Shown in pieces: positions 7,427 through 16,551 of a stretch of DNA of 64,000 nucleotides. Under the pieces are notes generated by a model. The model did no database searches. It saw nothing but the letters and a program-made list of their open reading frames with translations, and was not told where the DNA came from. Location: assembly GCF_014050225.1 (NCBI RefSeq), contig NZ_JACFXV010000058.1, positions 1 to 64,000 of the forward strand, written 5' to 3'. Numbering within the stretch: the first letter of the stretch is position 1; every line of letters begins with the position of its first letter. The position numbers and the translations under genes were made by a program. The DNA is from Stappia albiluteola (lineage in GTDB: Bacteria; Pseudomonadota; Alphaproteobacteria; Rhizobiales; Stappiaceae).

Positions 7427-8554
7427 ATGATCCAGCTCGAAAATCTCACCAAAACGTTCGAAACACCCAGAGGCGTTGTGGTTGCGGCGGACAAGGTCAA
7501 CATGACGGTGCCGACGGGCGAAATCTGCGTGCTGCTTGGTCCGTCGGGCTGCGGAAAGACCACCGCCCTCAAGATGATCAACCGGCTCATTCGACCGACG
7601 AGCGGCCGCATCCTGATTAACGGCGAGGACACTGCAGACAGGAACACGATCGAGTTGCGCCGCCAGATCGGCTACGTGATCCAGCAGATCGGCCTGTTCC
7701 CGAACATGACGGTGGAGGAAAACATCTGTGTCGTGCCGCGGATGCTTGGCTGGGAGGCCAAACCCGCAAAGGCCCGCGCAGCCGAACTCATCGATCTGGT
7801 CGGCCTTGATCCGCATCACTTCCTGTATCGCTACCCGAAGGAATTGTCCGGCGGCCAACAGCAGCGCATCGGTGTTATCCGAGCTCTCGCCGCCGACCCT
7901 CCTGTCATGCTCATGGACGAACCCTTCGGCGCCATCGATCCCATCAACAGGGAGATCATTCAAAACGAATTCCTGAAGATGCAGGCCACGCTGAAAAAGA
8001 CGATCATGTTCGTCAGCCATGACATCGATGAAGCCGTCAAGATGGGCGACAAGATCGCCATTTTCAGGGGCGGCAGGATCGAGCAATACGATACGCCTGA
8101 CCGGATCCTCTCCCATCCCGTCAATGCCTTCGTCGCCGATTTCGTCGGCGCGGACCGCACACTGAAAAGACTGCGCCTGGTCACCGCGGAGATGATAGCG
8201 GATCCGGGCACGCCGGCTGTAGCACGCGGCGCACGCCCGCAAGAGGCGCTGCAGGCCGCCAAGGCGCATGGCGGCCGGACCGTAATCGTGATCGACGCCA
8301 ATCATCGCCCTGTCGCCTATGCAACCGTCGAAGAGCTTTCAGGCGCGCACGGCACTGTGGGCGACTTTGCCCATCCGCTCCCGGCCACGGTTCCGGCCCG
8401 GGCCGACCTGCGGGCGGTCGTTTCGGAAATGTTCGCCAACGACGTGATGTGGCTCGCCTGCACTGACGATCAGGGCCGGTTTGCCGGTGTTGTTACACAG
8501 CCTGCCGTGACCGCCATGCTCGGTCAGAGCAGCGGCCAGCCTTTGACAAACTGA
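7427..8554 (+). CDS. Osmoprotectant ABC transporter ATP-binding protein
   Basis: A 375-residue ATPase with Walker A GPSGCGKTT (about 38-46), signature LSGGQQQRIG, Walker B VMLMDEPFGAID and switch His (VSHDIDEAV). The first 240 residues are the nucleotide-binding domain; the rest is a weak CBS-like region as in OpuA/OpuC ATPases, which in relatives senses ionic strength or nucleotides. Start ATG 7427 begins with MIQLENLTKTF; an earlier in-frame start lies inside the permease gene. It powers the two permeases on either side. Confidence 0.9.
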   Translation: MIQLENLTKTFETPRGVVVAADKVNMTVPTGEICVLLGPSGCGKTTALKMINRLIRPTSGRILINGEDTADRNTIELRRQIGYVIQQIGLFPNMTVEENICVVPRMLGWEAKPAKARAAELIDLVGLDPHHFLYRYPKELSGGQQQRIGVIRALAADPPVMLMDEPFGAIDPINREIIQNEFLKMQATLKKTIMFVSHDIDEAVKMGDKIAIFRGGRIEQYDTPDRILSHPVNAFVADFVGADRTLKRLRLVTAEMIADPGTPAVARGARPQEALQAAKAHGGRTVIVIDANHRPVAYATVEELSGAHGTVGDFAHPLPATVPARADLRAVVSEMFANDVMWLACTDDQGRFAGVVTQPAVTAMLGQSSGQPLTN

Positions 8555-8569
8555 ATTTGGACAGGCGTG

Positions 8570-9292
8570 ATGCAAAACATGTCGGGCATGAGCCGAATGC
8601 TAAGCCTGGTGATGGTTTTCGCCCTTGGAATCTGGGTTACCTCATCCGGACTGCTCAGCGAGATCGCTGTCTATGAAGAGGACATCCTCTATCTCCTGAA
8701 GCAACACATCATTTTGGTCGCTGCGTCGGGCGGCGCCGCGATACTGGTGGGAGTTCCGATCGGCATCTGGCTCTCACGGCCGATCATGGAACGCTCTGCC
8801 GAGATGATCATGCAGATCTTCAACGTCGGCACGACGATCCCGACCCTTGCGGTGATCGCCCTGTCGATGACCCTGCTCGGCATCGGCTTCGCCCCCGCCT
8901 TCTTCGGGCTGTTCGTCGCTTCGCTGCTGCCGATCGTCCGCAACACATATACCGGCCTTCTCGCCGTCCCGAGGCACCTCAAGGAGGCCGCGATCGGCAT
9001 GGGCATGACCCCTGCGCAGATGCTGATACGGGTCGAGTTTCCGAACGCACTATATGTCGTGTTTTCAGGGATCAGGACCGCGCTTGCGGTCAACGTCGGT
9101 ACCACGCCTCTGGCTTTCCTGATCGGTGGCGGCGGTCTTGGCGAACTGATCTTCACCGGCATCGATCTGATGGACACCGGCATGCTGCTCGCCGGTGCCG
9201 TGCCAACCGCGCTGCTGGCGGTTTTCGTCGATTTCGTGATGGGGCAGGCGCAACTGCATCTCGTCCCCAAAGGTGTGAACCCGCTGCGCTGA
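8570..9292 (+). CDS. Osmoprotectant ABC transporter permease, second subunit
   Basis: A 240-residue permease with an N-terminal membrane anchor, a periplasmic stretch (LLSEIAVYEEDILYLLKQH), and five further hydrophobic segments. The EAA loop LKEAAIGMGMTPAQMLIRVE parallels that of the first permease, so the importer is a heterodimer. GGACAGG lies just upstream; ATG 8570 is preceded directly by an in-frame GTG 8567 that could also be used. Sits 15 bp after the ATPase gene. Confidence 0.87.
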   Translation: MQNMSGMSRMLSLVMVFALGIWVTSSGLLSEIAVYEEDILYLLKQHIILVAASGGAAILVGVPIGIWLSRPIMERSAEMIMQIFNVGTTIPTLAVIALSMTLLGIGFAPAFFGLFVASLLPIVRNTYTGLLAVPRHLKEAAIGMGMTPAQMLIRVEFPNALYVVFSGIRTALAVNVGTTPLAFLIGGGGLGELIFTGIDLMDTGMLLAGAVPTALLAVFVDFVMGQAQLHLVPKGVNPLR

Positions 9293-9335
9293 ATGCGGCG
9301 TCGGAAGATACAAACAACAGGGAGAAAACAAAGTC

Positions 9336-10220
9336 ATGATGAAATATCTCAAGATCGCCGTTACCGGGATGGCACTTTGGGGGGCCGCCTCCGCTGCCCA
9401 GGCAACCGAGATCGTGGTTGGCGGCAAGAACTTCACCGAACAACAGTTGCTATCGTCGATTACCGAGCAGTTGCTGGAGGCCAAGGGCTATACCGTTGAA
9501 AACCGGGCCGGCATGGGCTCTGCTGCGGTCCGGCAGGCAACCGAAAGCGGCCAGATCCACATTTACTGGGAATACACCGGCACTTCGCTCATCACCTATA
9601 ACAAGGTCACGGAAAAACTCGACGCGGACGAGACCTATGAACGGGTGAAAGAGCTGGACGCTGAAAAAGGCATCGTCTGGCTGAATGCGTCGGACGCCAA
9701 CAACACCTATGCCCTTGCCATGCGCAAGAGCGATGCCGAAGAACGAGGCATCAAGACGCTCTCCGACCTTGCGGCCAAGATCAATTCGGGTGAAAGCCTG
9801 ACCTTCGGCAGCAACGCCGAATTCTATGCCCGCCCGGATGGCCTGAAGCCTATGCAGGAAGCCTATGGCTATGAGTTCGGCCGGGAAAACGTCAAGCGCA
9901 TGGATTCCGGCCTTGTCTATCAGGCACTGCGCGATGCCCAGGTCGACATTGGTCTCGTATTCGCAACCGACGGCCGCATTCCGGCCTTTGATTTCGTGGT
10001 GCTTACTGACGACAAAGGCTATTTCCCTGCCTATGCGCTTGCGCCGGTGATCCGCAAGGAAATCCTCGACGCAAACCCCGAACTGGCCGACCTGCTCAAT
10101 GCGGTTTCGGGGAAACTTGATGACTCCGTCATGGCCTCCCTCAACGCCAGGGTCGATGTGGACAAGGTATCGATCGAAAATGTCGCAGCGGAATTTCTGA
10201 AGGAAAGCGGTCTGCTCTGA
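9336..10220 (+). CDS. Osmoprotectant ABC transporter substrate-binding protein
   Basis: A 294-residue periplasmic protein. Residues 1-24 form a Sec signal ending AAQA before TEIVVGGKNFTEQ. The KNFTEQ, IYWEYTGTSL and NTYALAMRK segments are typical of the OpuAC/OpuCC class that binds glycine betaine, choline or related quaternary amines. Ligand cannot be told from sequence. Start is ATG 9336 or ATG 9339 behind GGGAG. A strong hairpin follows the stop, so transcription into the downstream nitrilase gene is probably reduced. Confidence 0.88.
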   Translation: MMKYLKIAVTGMALWGAASAAQATEIVVGGKNFTEQQLLSSITEQLLEAKGYTVENRAGMGSAAVRQATESGQIHIYWEYTGTSLITYNKVTEKLDADETYERVKELDAEKGIVWLNASDANNTYALAMRKSDAEERGIKTLSDLAAKINSGESLTFGSNAEFYARPDGLKPMQEAYGYEFGRENVKRMDSGLVYQALRDAQVDIGLVFATDGRIPAFDFVVLTDDKGYFPAYALAPVIRKEILDANPELADLLNAVSGKLDDSVMASLNARVDVDKVSIENVAAEFLKESGLL

Positions 10221-10229
10221 TTGCCAAAA

Positions 10230-10256
10230 AGGGGCGCGGGACGGCCGCGCCCCTTC
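10230..10256 (+). terminator. Hairpin terminator/attenuator after binding-protein gene
   Basis: A perfect 11-bp stem AAGGGGCGCGG/CCGCGCCCCTT with a 5-nt loop. There are A residues before it and few T residues after it, so it may attenuate rather than stop transcription, placing the transporter above the enzymes in expression. Confidence 0.65.
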
Positions 10257-10274
10257 ACTTCGAAAGGCTCTTCA

Positions 10275-11153
10275 ATGTCCGCGCGCAAGATCAAGGTTGG
10301 TGCAGCACAGATTGCCAGCGAAATCGGCGATGTCGACGCCAATATTGAGCGTCATCTCGAATGGATCGGGCGCGGCCGCGAGCAGGGTCTCGACCTGCTC
10401 GTCATGCCGGAACTCTCGCTGACCGGGCATTACGGCCCGGAGCGGCTGCTGGACGCCGCCATGAAACGCAGCGACCCGCGCCTGAAAATGCTGGCCGAAG
10501 CGGCGGGCGACATGTCGGTCGTGATCGGCTTTATCGAGGAAGGCGCGGCGGCGCAGTTTTACAACTCGGCCGCTATGTTGCATGCGGGCCGGATGGTGCA
10601 CCTGCACCGCAAGGTCAACCTGCCTACCTATGGCAAGCTGGAGGAAGGCAAGTACTATGCCTCCGGTCGATTTGTCGAAACGCACAATCTCGATGAAGAC
10701 TGGTGCGCGGGGCTGCTGATCTGCGCCGACGTCTGGAATCCCGCCCTGACCCATCTGGCTTTTCTGCATGGCGCAACGCTCTTGCTCTGCCCGGTAAGCT
10801 CCGGGATCGAGGCTGTGGGGATCGATTTCGATAACCCGAGTGGCTGGGCACTGACGATGCGCTTCTATTCCATGATGTATGGCGCCCCCGCGATCATGGT
10901 AAACCGCACGGGCACCGAACGGGAGCTGACCTTCTGGGGCGGGTCGCGCATAGTCGACCCCTTCGGCAAGGAACTCGCCGTCGCGGGTTCCGGGGAAGAA
11001 TTGATCTCCGCCACCCTGGACTTCGAGACAGTGCGAAAGGCGCGTCATCTCCTCCCGACGGTACGCGACAGCAATCTCGCCCTGGTCATGCGGGAAACCA
11101 CCCGGTTGATCGGCAAGATCGGTGTTCCCGACTTCGTTCGAAACGACAGCTGA
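10275..11153 (+). CDS. Carbon-nitrogen hydrolase (nitrilase superfamily)
   Basis: A 292-residue cytoplasmic enzyme with the nitrilase-superfamily triad Glu46 (VMPELSLTG), Lys113 (HRKVNLPTYG) and Cys150 (LLICADVWNP). The family hydrolyses nitriles, amides or carbamoyl groups through a Cys thioester; the PELSLTGY-like and HRK motifs suit an amidase or N-carbamoylase rather than a true nitrilase. Start ATG 10275 after GAAAGG. It follows the quaternary-amine transporter in the same direction and precedes an MmgE/PrpD gene, suggesting breakdown of the imported compound. Substrate unknown. Confidence 0.85.
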   Translation: MSARKIKVGAAQIASEIGDVDANIERHLEWIGRGREQGLDLLVMPELSLTGHYGPERLLDAAMKRSDPRLKMLAEAAGDMSVVIGFIEEGAAAQFYNSAAMLHAGRMVHLHRKVNLPTYGKLEEGKYYASGRFVETHNLDEDWCAGLLICADVWNPALTHLAFLHGATLLLCPVSSGIEAVGIDFDNPSGWALTMRFYSMMYGAPAIMVNRTGTERELTFWGGSRIVDPFGKELAVAGSGEELISATLDFETVRKARHLLPTVRDSNLALVMRETTRLIGKIGVPDFVRNDS

Positions 11154-11239
11154 GGTCGAGTGCCCACCCTGGCTCACGGACCCAGTTGATATCCGAGCGT
11201 ACTGGAGCAGCCACGGCGCCGGCGGAGAGAGGCATTGCC

Positions 11240-12598
11240 ATGCATTGCGAATTCACGGATTTCCTGCATGACCTGACTTATGACGACCTGACCCCTCAGT
11301 TGAAGGGCGTCGCAAAGGGCTGGCTACTGGATCTCGTCGCGGTCGCGGCATGTGCGACTGATACCGCGCTCTCGCGGATCATCAGGGATCATGCTGCAGA
11401 TCATTTTGGAGCCGGGACACGCACTGCCACCATGCTGTTCGATGGCCGGCGCGTCAGTCCAGCAGGAGCGGCGCTGGCCGGGGGAATGACCATCGACGCC
11501 ATCGACGCACATGACGGCCACAAGCTGACTAAGGGTCATGTCGGCTGCGGTGTCTTGCCGGCGCTGCTGGCCTTCTGTGAAGCGGAGAATATCGATGACG
11601 GGGGCGATTTCCTTGCCAGCCTCGTGCTGGGCTACGAGATCGGCACCCGCGCCGGGATCGCATTGCATCGTATGGCCTGCGACTATCACACCTCAGGCGC
11701 CTGGGTTGCGGTGGCGGCGGCGGCTCTTGGCGCGCGTGCGCTGCGGCTGGATGCGGCCAGGACCCGCGAAGCCGTCGGCATTGCGGAATATCATGGGCCG
11801 CGCAGCCAGATGATGCGCTGTATCGATCATCCGACGATGCTAAAGGACGGATCGGGCTGGGGCTCCATGGCCGGTGTGTCGGCAGCCTATTTGGCGGCAG
11901 CGGGGTTCACCGGGGCACCTGCGATCACGGTTTACGGCGAGGACGTCTCGGATCTCTGGTCGGACTTCGGCCAGCGCTGGCGCATTCTGGAGCAGTATTT
12001 CAAGCCCTACCCCGTTTGCCGCTGGGCCCAGCCGTCCGTCCAAGCCGTACTCGATTTGCGCACGCGTCATGGTTTGACTTCCGAGGCGGTCGAGCGCATC
12101 GAAATCAAGACCTTCCACGAAGCCATCCGCCTGGCTGTGCGGCATCCCCGCACGACGGAGGAGGCGCAGTATTCGACCGCCTTTCCCGTCGCCTCGGCTC
12201 TCGTCCGCGGCCACATGGGTCCGGCGGAAGTTGCGGAGAGAAGCTTCCGCGATCCCGAGATCAACCGCTTGGCTGATACGATCACCTTCACTGAAACCGA
12301 GGCTTTCAATCTGGCCTTTCCTGCTCGTCGTTTCTCCGACGTGACGCTTTACCTTGGAGACGGGCGAATGGTCTCCTCAGGCCCGACCGAAGCCATAGGC
12401 GACCCGGAAGTTCCGGTATCCACGGACGCCATTCGTCTGAAATACAAGGAATATACTCATCCGGTTCTCGGTGCCGATCGTGCCTGCGCAATCGAGACCT
12501 GCATCGACAGCCTGGCTTCCGGGACGGGGTTGCGCAGCCTGTTCGGCCTTATCCTTGCGCCGGCCGCCGATGCGCCTCTTCAGCGTGATTGTGCCTGA
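11240..12598 (+). CDS. MmgE/PrpD family protein
   Basis: A 452-residue protein of the MmgE/PrpD fold (2-methylcitrate dehydratase, cis-aconitate decarboxylase and epimerase relatives). Recognised by DAHDGHKLTKGHVGCGVLPA (about 93-112), LVLGYEIGTRAGIAL, the LKDGSGWGSMAG stretch and FKPYPVCRWAQPSVQA near the middle. ATG 11240 is preceded by GGAGAGAGG at suitable spacing; a TTG 54 bp upstream is less likely. It is 86 bp after the nitrilase gene and converges on the GlxA-type regulator. Likely acts on a carboxylic-acid intermediate of the same pathway. Confidence 0.87.
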   Translation: MHCEFTDFLHDLTYDDLTPQLKGVAKGWLLDLVAVAACATDTALSRIIRDHAADHFGAGTRTATMLFDGRRVSPAGAALAGGMTIDAIDAHDGHKLTKGHVGCGVLPALLAFCEAENIDDGGDFLASLVLGYEIGTRAGIALHRMACDYHTSGAWVAVAAAALGARALRLDAARTREAVGIAEYHGPRSQMMRCIDHPTMLKDGSGWGSMAGVSAAYLAAAGFTGAPAITVYGEDVSDLWSDFGQRWRILEQYFKPYPVCRWAQPSVQAVLDLRTRHGLTSEAVERIEIKTFHEAIRLAVRHPRTTEEAQYSTAFPVASALVRGHMGPAEVAERSFRDPEINRLADTITFTETEAFNLAFPARRFSDVTLYLGDGRMVSSGPTEAIGDPEVPVSTDAIRLKYKEYTHPVLGADRACAIETCIDSLASGTGLRSLFGLILAPAADAPLQRDCA

Positions 12599-12641
12599 GG
12601 CATCGGCCCTTCCGGAATATGCGCAAGCCGGAACCCGGCAA

Positions 12642-13649
12642 TCAATGTCTGTCGGCCCTGCGCCGTTCTTCGCCGGGACTGAGGCCGAATGTGCGCTTGT
12701 AGGCGCTGCCCATATGCGAGGCGGATACGAAGCCGCAGCGCAGCGCAATTGAAACGATGGGTTCCGTGCTTTCCCTGAGCAATCGGCGCGCTTCCTTGAG
12801 TCGAACGGACACGTAAAACCGTTGCGGCGTCATTCCGAAATGTTGGAGCCAGAGACGTTCCATATGCCTTAAAGAAAGACTGCTTTGCCTGGCGATCTCT
12901 CCGATCTCGATCAGGTTTTCGAGATTTTCCTCCATGCAGGCAATCGCGGCATTGATCCGCTGATCATGAACGCCGTAACGCCACTGGATTTCCATGCGCT
13001 GCTGCTCTTGCGCTCCCCGGATCCGGCTGTGCATGAACTGATCGGCAACATCCGCGGCCAACTGACCGTTGTAGTCGCTGGAGATCTGATCCAGCATCAT
13101 GTCAACCGCCGCGATCCCGCCCGCGCAAGTCCAGCGATTGCGATCGCGCACATAGATTTCGCGACATACCTGTATCGTGGGAAATTCCTCGGAGAACTGG
13201 CGCAGCGACTCCCAGTGCAATGTACAGCGATACCCCGACAACAACCCCGCCCGGGCCAGCACGAATGTACCCGTGCTAAGCGCGCCGAGTGCCTTGCCGC
13301 CAACCGCGAGGCGTTTCAGGAAATTCGTGACCTTCTTGTCGTGCAGCTTCTCGATGTCCAGGCTTGCAACGATCACGACACGGTCGAGTGCCGGTGCATT
13401 CTCAAGAGATTGCGTCTGCAGGTCGAATCCGCTGCTCGAAGTCACCGCGCCCCCTTCCGGGGACAGAATATGCCACGCGTAGAGGTTCTTTCCCGCGAGC
13501 CGGTTCGCCGCCCTCAGAGGCTCGCTGGCCGAGGCAAAGGCCATCATCGAGAAATTCGGGAACAGAATAAACCCGATGCGTTTCGGCCCCTCGGAAAAAA
13601 CTGTGGTCTCCTCCGGAGCAGCGCGCCGGTCTTGTATCGAACTCGACAT
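12642..13649 (-). CDS. GlxA/GbdR-type AraC family transcriptional regulator
   Basis: A 335-residue regulator. Residues about 20-190 are a DJ-1/PfpI-like ligand domain (RIGFILFPNFSMMAFASASEP, VIVASL, LGALSTGTFVLARAGLL), and about 230-335 an AraC double helix-turn-helix (IGEIARQSSLSLRHMERLW, SIALRCGFVSASHMGSAYKRTFG). Close in layout to GbdR and CdhR, which sense glycine betaine/dimethylglycine or carnitine in pseudomonads. Lying next to a quaternary-amine importer and catabolic genes, it is the likely local regulator. Converges with the MmgE/PrpD gene. Confidence 0.88.
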   Translation of the reverse strand: MSSSIQDRRAAPEETTVFSEGPKRIGFILFPNFSMMAFASASEPLRAANRLAGKNLYAWHILSPEGGAVTSSSGFDLQTQSLENAPALDRVVIVASLDIEKLHDKKVTNFLKRLAVGGKALGALSTGTFVLARAGLLSGYRCTLHWESLRQFSEEFPTIQVCREIYVRDRNRWTCAGGIAAVDMMLDQISSDYNGQLAADVADQFMHSRIRGAQEQQRMEIQWRYGVHDQRINAAIACMEENLENLIEIGEIARQSSLSLRHMERLWLQHFGMTPQRFYVSVRLKEARRLLRESTEPIVSIALRCGFVSASHMGSAYKRTFGLSPGEERRRADRH

Positions 13650-13824
13650 TCGCTCATTCGTTTCGGTCGGTGACTGGCATTCACTGACGACCCGTCACGG
13701 CGCATCATTTTCAACCAAAGAAACCTGAATACAACCCCGTGCCTGCCCTCGGGATTGCCGAATGCAGGACCTGGGGCACGAATCCCGGATGTAGATCGGC
13801 CCCGGACTGCGGATTGCATCCAGA

Positions 13825-15732
13825 TCAGGCGCAATGTGCGCGAATACCATGATCGATATTATCGATGAGCGACTTGAAGATGACGTGATCAGCCATCAAC
13901 TGTTGGCCATGCTCCATCCCTGCTACGAGCAAGGCGCTTTCGCCCTTCTCGCCGGGATAGACCTTGTGCAGGCGAACCGATTCCGACGGCATATGCAGGG
14001 TGTTGTCCGCACCATGGACAATCAATGCAGGCGGAAACCTGCCGGAAACCGCAGAGAGGTCAGCTTCGGGATCGAAATTCACGGAAGACTTGTAGGACTT
14101 TGCGCTTACATGGCTGCAGCCTGGCCAACGGTCCACTCCGCCCGCTTCCGTGTAATTTCCAAGCTGCTCATCCACATAAGCCTGGGTCGCCGGATCGAGG
14201 GGATAATAGCCGAGCTTTGTCGCCTCGGTGCCGGTATCGAAGGGCGGGATCGGGGCGTCGTCCGCGAGCCCCGCGATCGCGACGTGAGCTGCGACCGCAT
14301 CAGCACGCAAATTCTGCAGGGCGCTGAGACGCGTGTAGCACATCGGCACAAAATAGCTGATCTGTTCGCCGCCAGCGCGCGCCAGATCCAGCACGGCGGC
14401 GAGGCTGGCAACCGAGCCCATCGCCCAGGACGCGACCGCGGGCATGGCGCCGAAACGGTTCTTCGTCCAGGCGACCAGGGCCAGCAATTCTATCTTCTGA
14501 TCCTCCAGACTTACGTTCGTGATTGTCAGGTCGCCGGACTTGTAGGTATTCCGGGCTCCCTTGTTCGTGAAGAACCCCGAAACGTCATAGGTGGTTACGG
14601 AGTAGCCGCGTTGCGCCAAGGCGTTGCCAAAAAGCTGGCCATACATGGATACGCCTCCGGTAAAGCCCGAATTGAAGACGACCGGCGGGAGGGCCTTGGC
14701 CTCTTCGCTGAGCCTGGCCGGGCGGAACACGCGCCCGCGCAGCTCGATGGTTCCATCGGCATAGGTCACCGGAAAGGTGAAATCTTCTTGTACTACCTCG
14801 GTCATCGTCTTGCTTTCTTGGATTGGGGCCCGTTTTGGATCAGGAAAGACCATCGCGCGCGCGCCATGCCGAAACGCATCGGCGGAAAGGCTGGTGCGCC
14901 GCGCCGCCAGGTCGGAAAGGCGTGCGACGAAATCAAGGGCGGAAAGCGGTGTGAAAGTGTCGGCAAAAGGCCGGCCCGATTGATCCTTGCCGACATGCGG
15001 CCCGTCGCTGGCCTGCAGCAGCAGCTTGTCCGTCCCAAGCTCATCGACGATGCGAAGGACGAAAGGCAAAACAGCCTCGGGGTCTAGCCCGGTTCGATAG
15101 CCGGGCCCTTTGAAGGCGACGTTGCCCCGCCTTTTCGCCTCTTGCATCAAAGCGACATAAACGGGGTCGTCCGCTCCGCGTTCGGGCTGACAGGTGCCCA
15201 GATGATCAATGACCGTCCTTACGGTTTCAGGCACCTGCCTGAGAACCTTCAGATTGACTTCCGGATCCTGGGCATAGATGTGCAGATGCTGGTCGGCCCG
15301 CAGCCGCCCGAACAAATCGCGCCACGCCGGCGTCGCATAGGCATGCTCGCCCACGGCATGCGGACGCGCGTCGTGCAGCACGATGCGGATCCCCTTTACC
15401 TGGGGATGCGCCAGCCGCTCGGCCGTCGCATAGTCCGGCTCGGCCAAGATGGTTCCGAAAAGCTCGATTCCGCCATAGCGGGAGGGATTCTGGGCCTGCA
15501 GTCTCGCCAGTTCGTCGAAGGAGGCGAAGACGTTTTCCGATTCCGGCAGGATGCTCAAATGCACGTTGTTGACCAGGGCCGGTTTGATACCGGCATCGAT
15601 CAGGGTATCGAGGTAGGCGGTCAGCGAATGGGCCGACGGCAATCTATAGGGTAGCTGTCCTGAAACCCGCGCCAGATCGTCGGCAGTGAAAAAGTGCACA
15701 TGTGCGTCGATTATTTGTGACGTCTGGGCCAT
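13825..15732 (-). CDS. Fused LigI-like amidohydrolase and alpha/beta-hydrolase domain protein
   Basis: A single 635-residue ORF with two domains. Residues 1-300 are an amidohydrolase barrel of the dicarboxylate-lactonase type: metal/substrate residues His11, His13 (DAHVHFF), His177 (VIDHLG) and Asp243 (QASDGPH). Residues 310-635 resemble an alpha/beta hydrolase with candidate acid Asp576 (VHGADN) and His608 (AGMEHG), but the nucleophile elbow reads SWAMG, with Ala437 where Ser is expected. Met310 would be a natural start of a separate hydrolase gene, and the +1 frame stops there as ATGA, so two coupled genes may have fused. I choose ATG 15732, where amidohydrolase homology begins; the frame is open for 100 more codons upstream. 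Confidence 0.7.
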   Translation of the reverse strand: MAQTSQIIDAHVHFFTADDLARVSGQLPYRLPSAHSLTAYLDTLIDAGIKPALVNNVHLSILPESENVFASFDELARLQAQNPSRYGGIELFGTILAEPDYATAERLAHPQVKGIRIVLHDARPHAVGEHAYATPAWRDLFGRLRADQHLHIYAQDPEVNLKVLRQVPETVRTVIDHLGTCQPERGADDPVYVALMQEAKRRGNVAFKGPGYRTGLDPEAVLPFVLRIVDELGTDKLLLQASDGPHVGKDQSGRPFADTFTPLSALDFVARLSDLAARRTSLSADAFRHGARAMVFPDPKRAPIQESKTMTEVVQEDFTFPVTYADGTIELRGRVFRPARLSEEAKALPPVVFNSGFTGGVSMYGQLFGNALAQRGYSVTTYDVSGFFTNKGARNTYKSGDLTITNVSLEDQKIELLALVAWTKNRFGAMPAVASWAMGSVASLAAVLDLARAGGEQISYFVPMCYTRLSALQNLRADAVAAHVAIAGLADDAPIPPFDTGTEATKLGYYPLDPATQAYVDEQLGNYTEAGGVDRWPGCSHVSAKSYKSSVNFDPEADLSAVSGRFPPALIVHGADNTLHMPSESVRLHKVYPGEKGESALLVAGMEHGQQLMADHVIFKSLIDNIDHGIRAHCA

Positions 15733-16233
15733 GTTCCGAAATCCCGCGTTGTGGCGCGAGAATATCGGTTTCAGGACTTGCTGCGTCCAAGCAGTCCGAC
15801 GACTACTATCATTAGGTCGCCATATCGACGAAACGTCCTGTAGATTCCCTAGCGGAAGAACGAGCTCGGCAAGACTGCCGTCCGCGCCCGGGTACCAGGG
15901 ACAGGCGGCTGCGGCATGTAGCGGCAATGAGCGAAAAAAATCCCGCCTCGCTTGTGGCTCGGCGGGAAAAAGTGACATTCGCTGAAAATCGCTGACCTCG
16001 GAAAAGGTCAGGACGCCCAACAGTTTTTCCATTCGCCTGATTTGTCAACGGCAAAATTGAATGGCCGGGAGCGAACGATTGTCCCAAGATGACGTGCATT
16101 TGATACGTAACGTAATTTCGCAGATTTTCCTGCCATCCGCTTGATCGGGAATCCGTATGTCCTTCAAGCGTTTGCAGAAGGAGCAAAGCCGGTGGCGATA
16201 GGCGGCCGGAATGTCGCGAAAGGATCAGGTCCG
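15733..16233. other. Intergenic region, possible divergent promoters
   Basis: About 500 bp between the divergent fusion-hydrolase and small secreted-protein genes. The first 300 bp are open in the hydrolase frame, but the translation shows no recognisable domain. The stretch 16070-16140 is relatively AT-rich and probably holds promoters. Nothing else seen. Confidence 0.5.
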
Positions 16234-16530
16234 ATGCGTTTCCTGAAGCACGCAGCCCTTCTCTTTCTCATATTGCCGGCGGCCGTTTCAGATCCCGCGC
16301 ATGCAAGGCCCGACACGCGTCAGATGACCTGCGCCCAGGCGCAGGCGCTCGTCAAGAAGCAGGGTGCGGTCGTCATGTCGACCGGCCAATATACCTACAA
16401 CCGCTTCGTTTCGACGCTTCGCTATTGCGATCGCTCGCAGCAGCTTGCGCCGCTCTACGCGCCGACGCGCGACACGCCGCAATGCTTCGTCGCCTATTAT
16501 TGCAAGGACATCTACAGGCCGAACCGCTGA
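16234..16530 (+). CDS. Small secreted Cys-containing protein
   Basis: A 98-residue protein with a Sec signal (MRFLKHAALLFLILPAAVSD, cleavage around AHA-RP) and a mature part with four Cys residues (TCAQAQ, RYCDRS, QCFVAYYCKD). The mature part begins with the motif MTCAQAQALVKKQGAVVMST, common in small periplasmic proteins of rhizobia whose role is not known. Start at ATG 16234 gives the signal peptide directly at the N-terminus. Convergent with the HerA-like gene. Confidence 0.7.
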   Translation: MRFLKHAALLFLILPAAVSDPAHARPDTRQMTCAQAQALVKKQGAVVMSTGQYTYNRFVSTLRYCDRSQQLAPLYAPTRDTPQCFVAYYCKDIYRPNR

Positions 16531-16551
16531 AGCGCTACGCCATCGCGAGGT

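Noticed and set aside
7226-8305. 359-codon minus-strand ORF
   Set aside because: Antisense to the ABC ATPase gene, which has full ABC motifs.
15733-16032. 100-codon N-terminal extension of the fusion hydrolase
   Set aside because: No domain, and amidohydrolase homology starts exactly at Met 15732.
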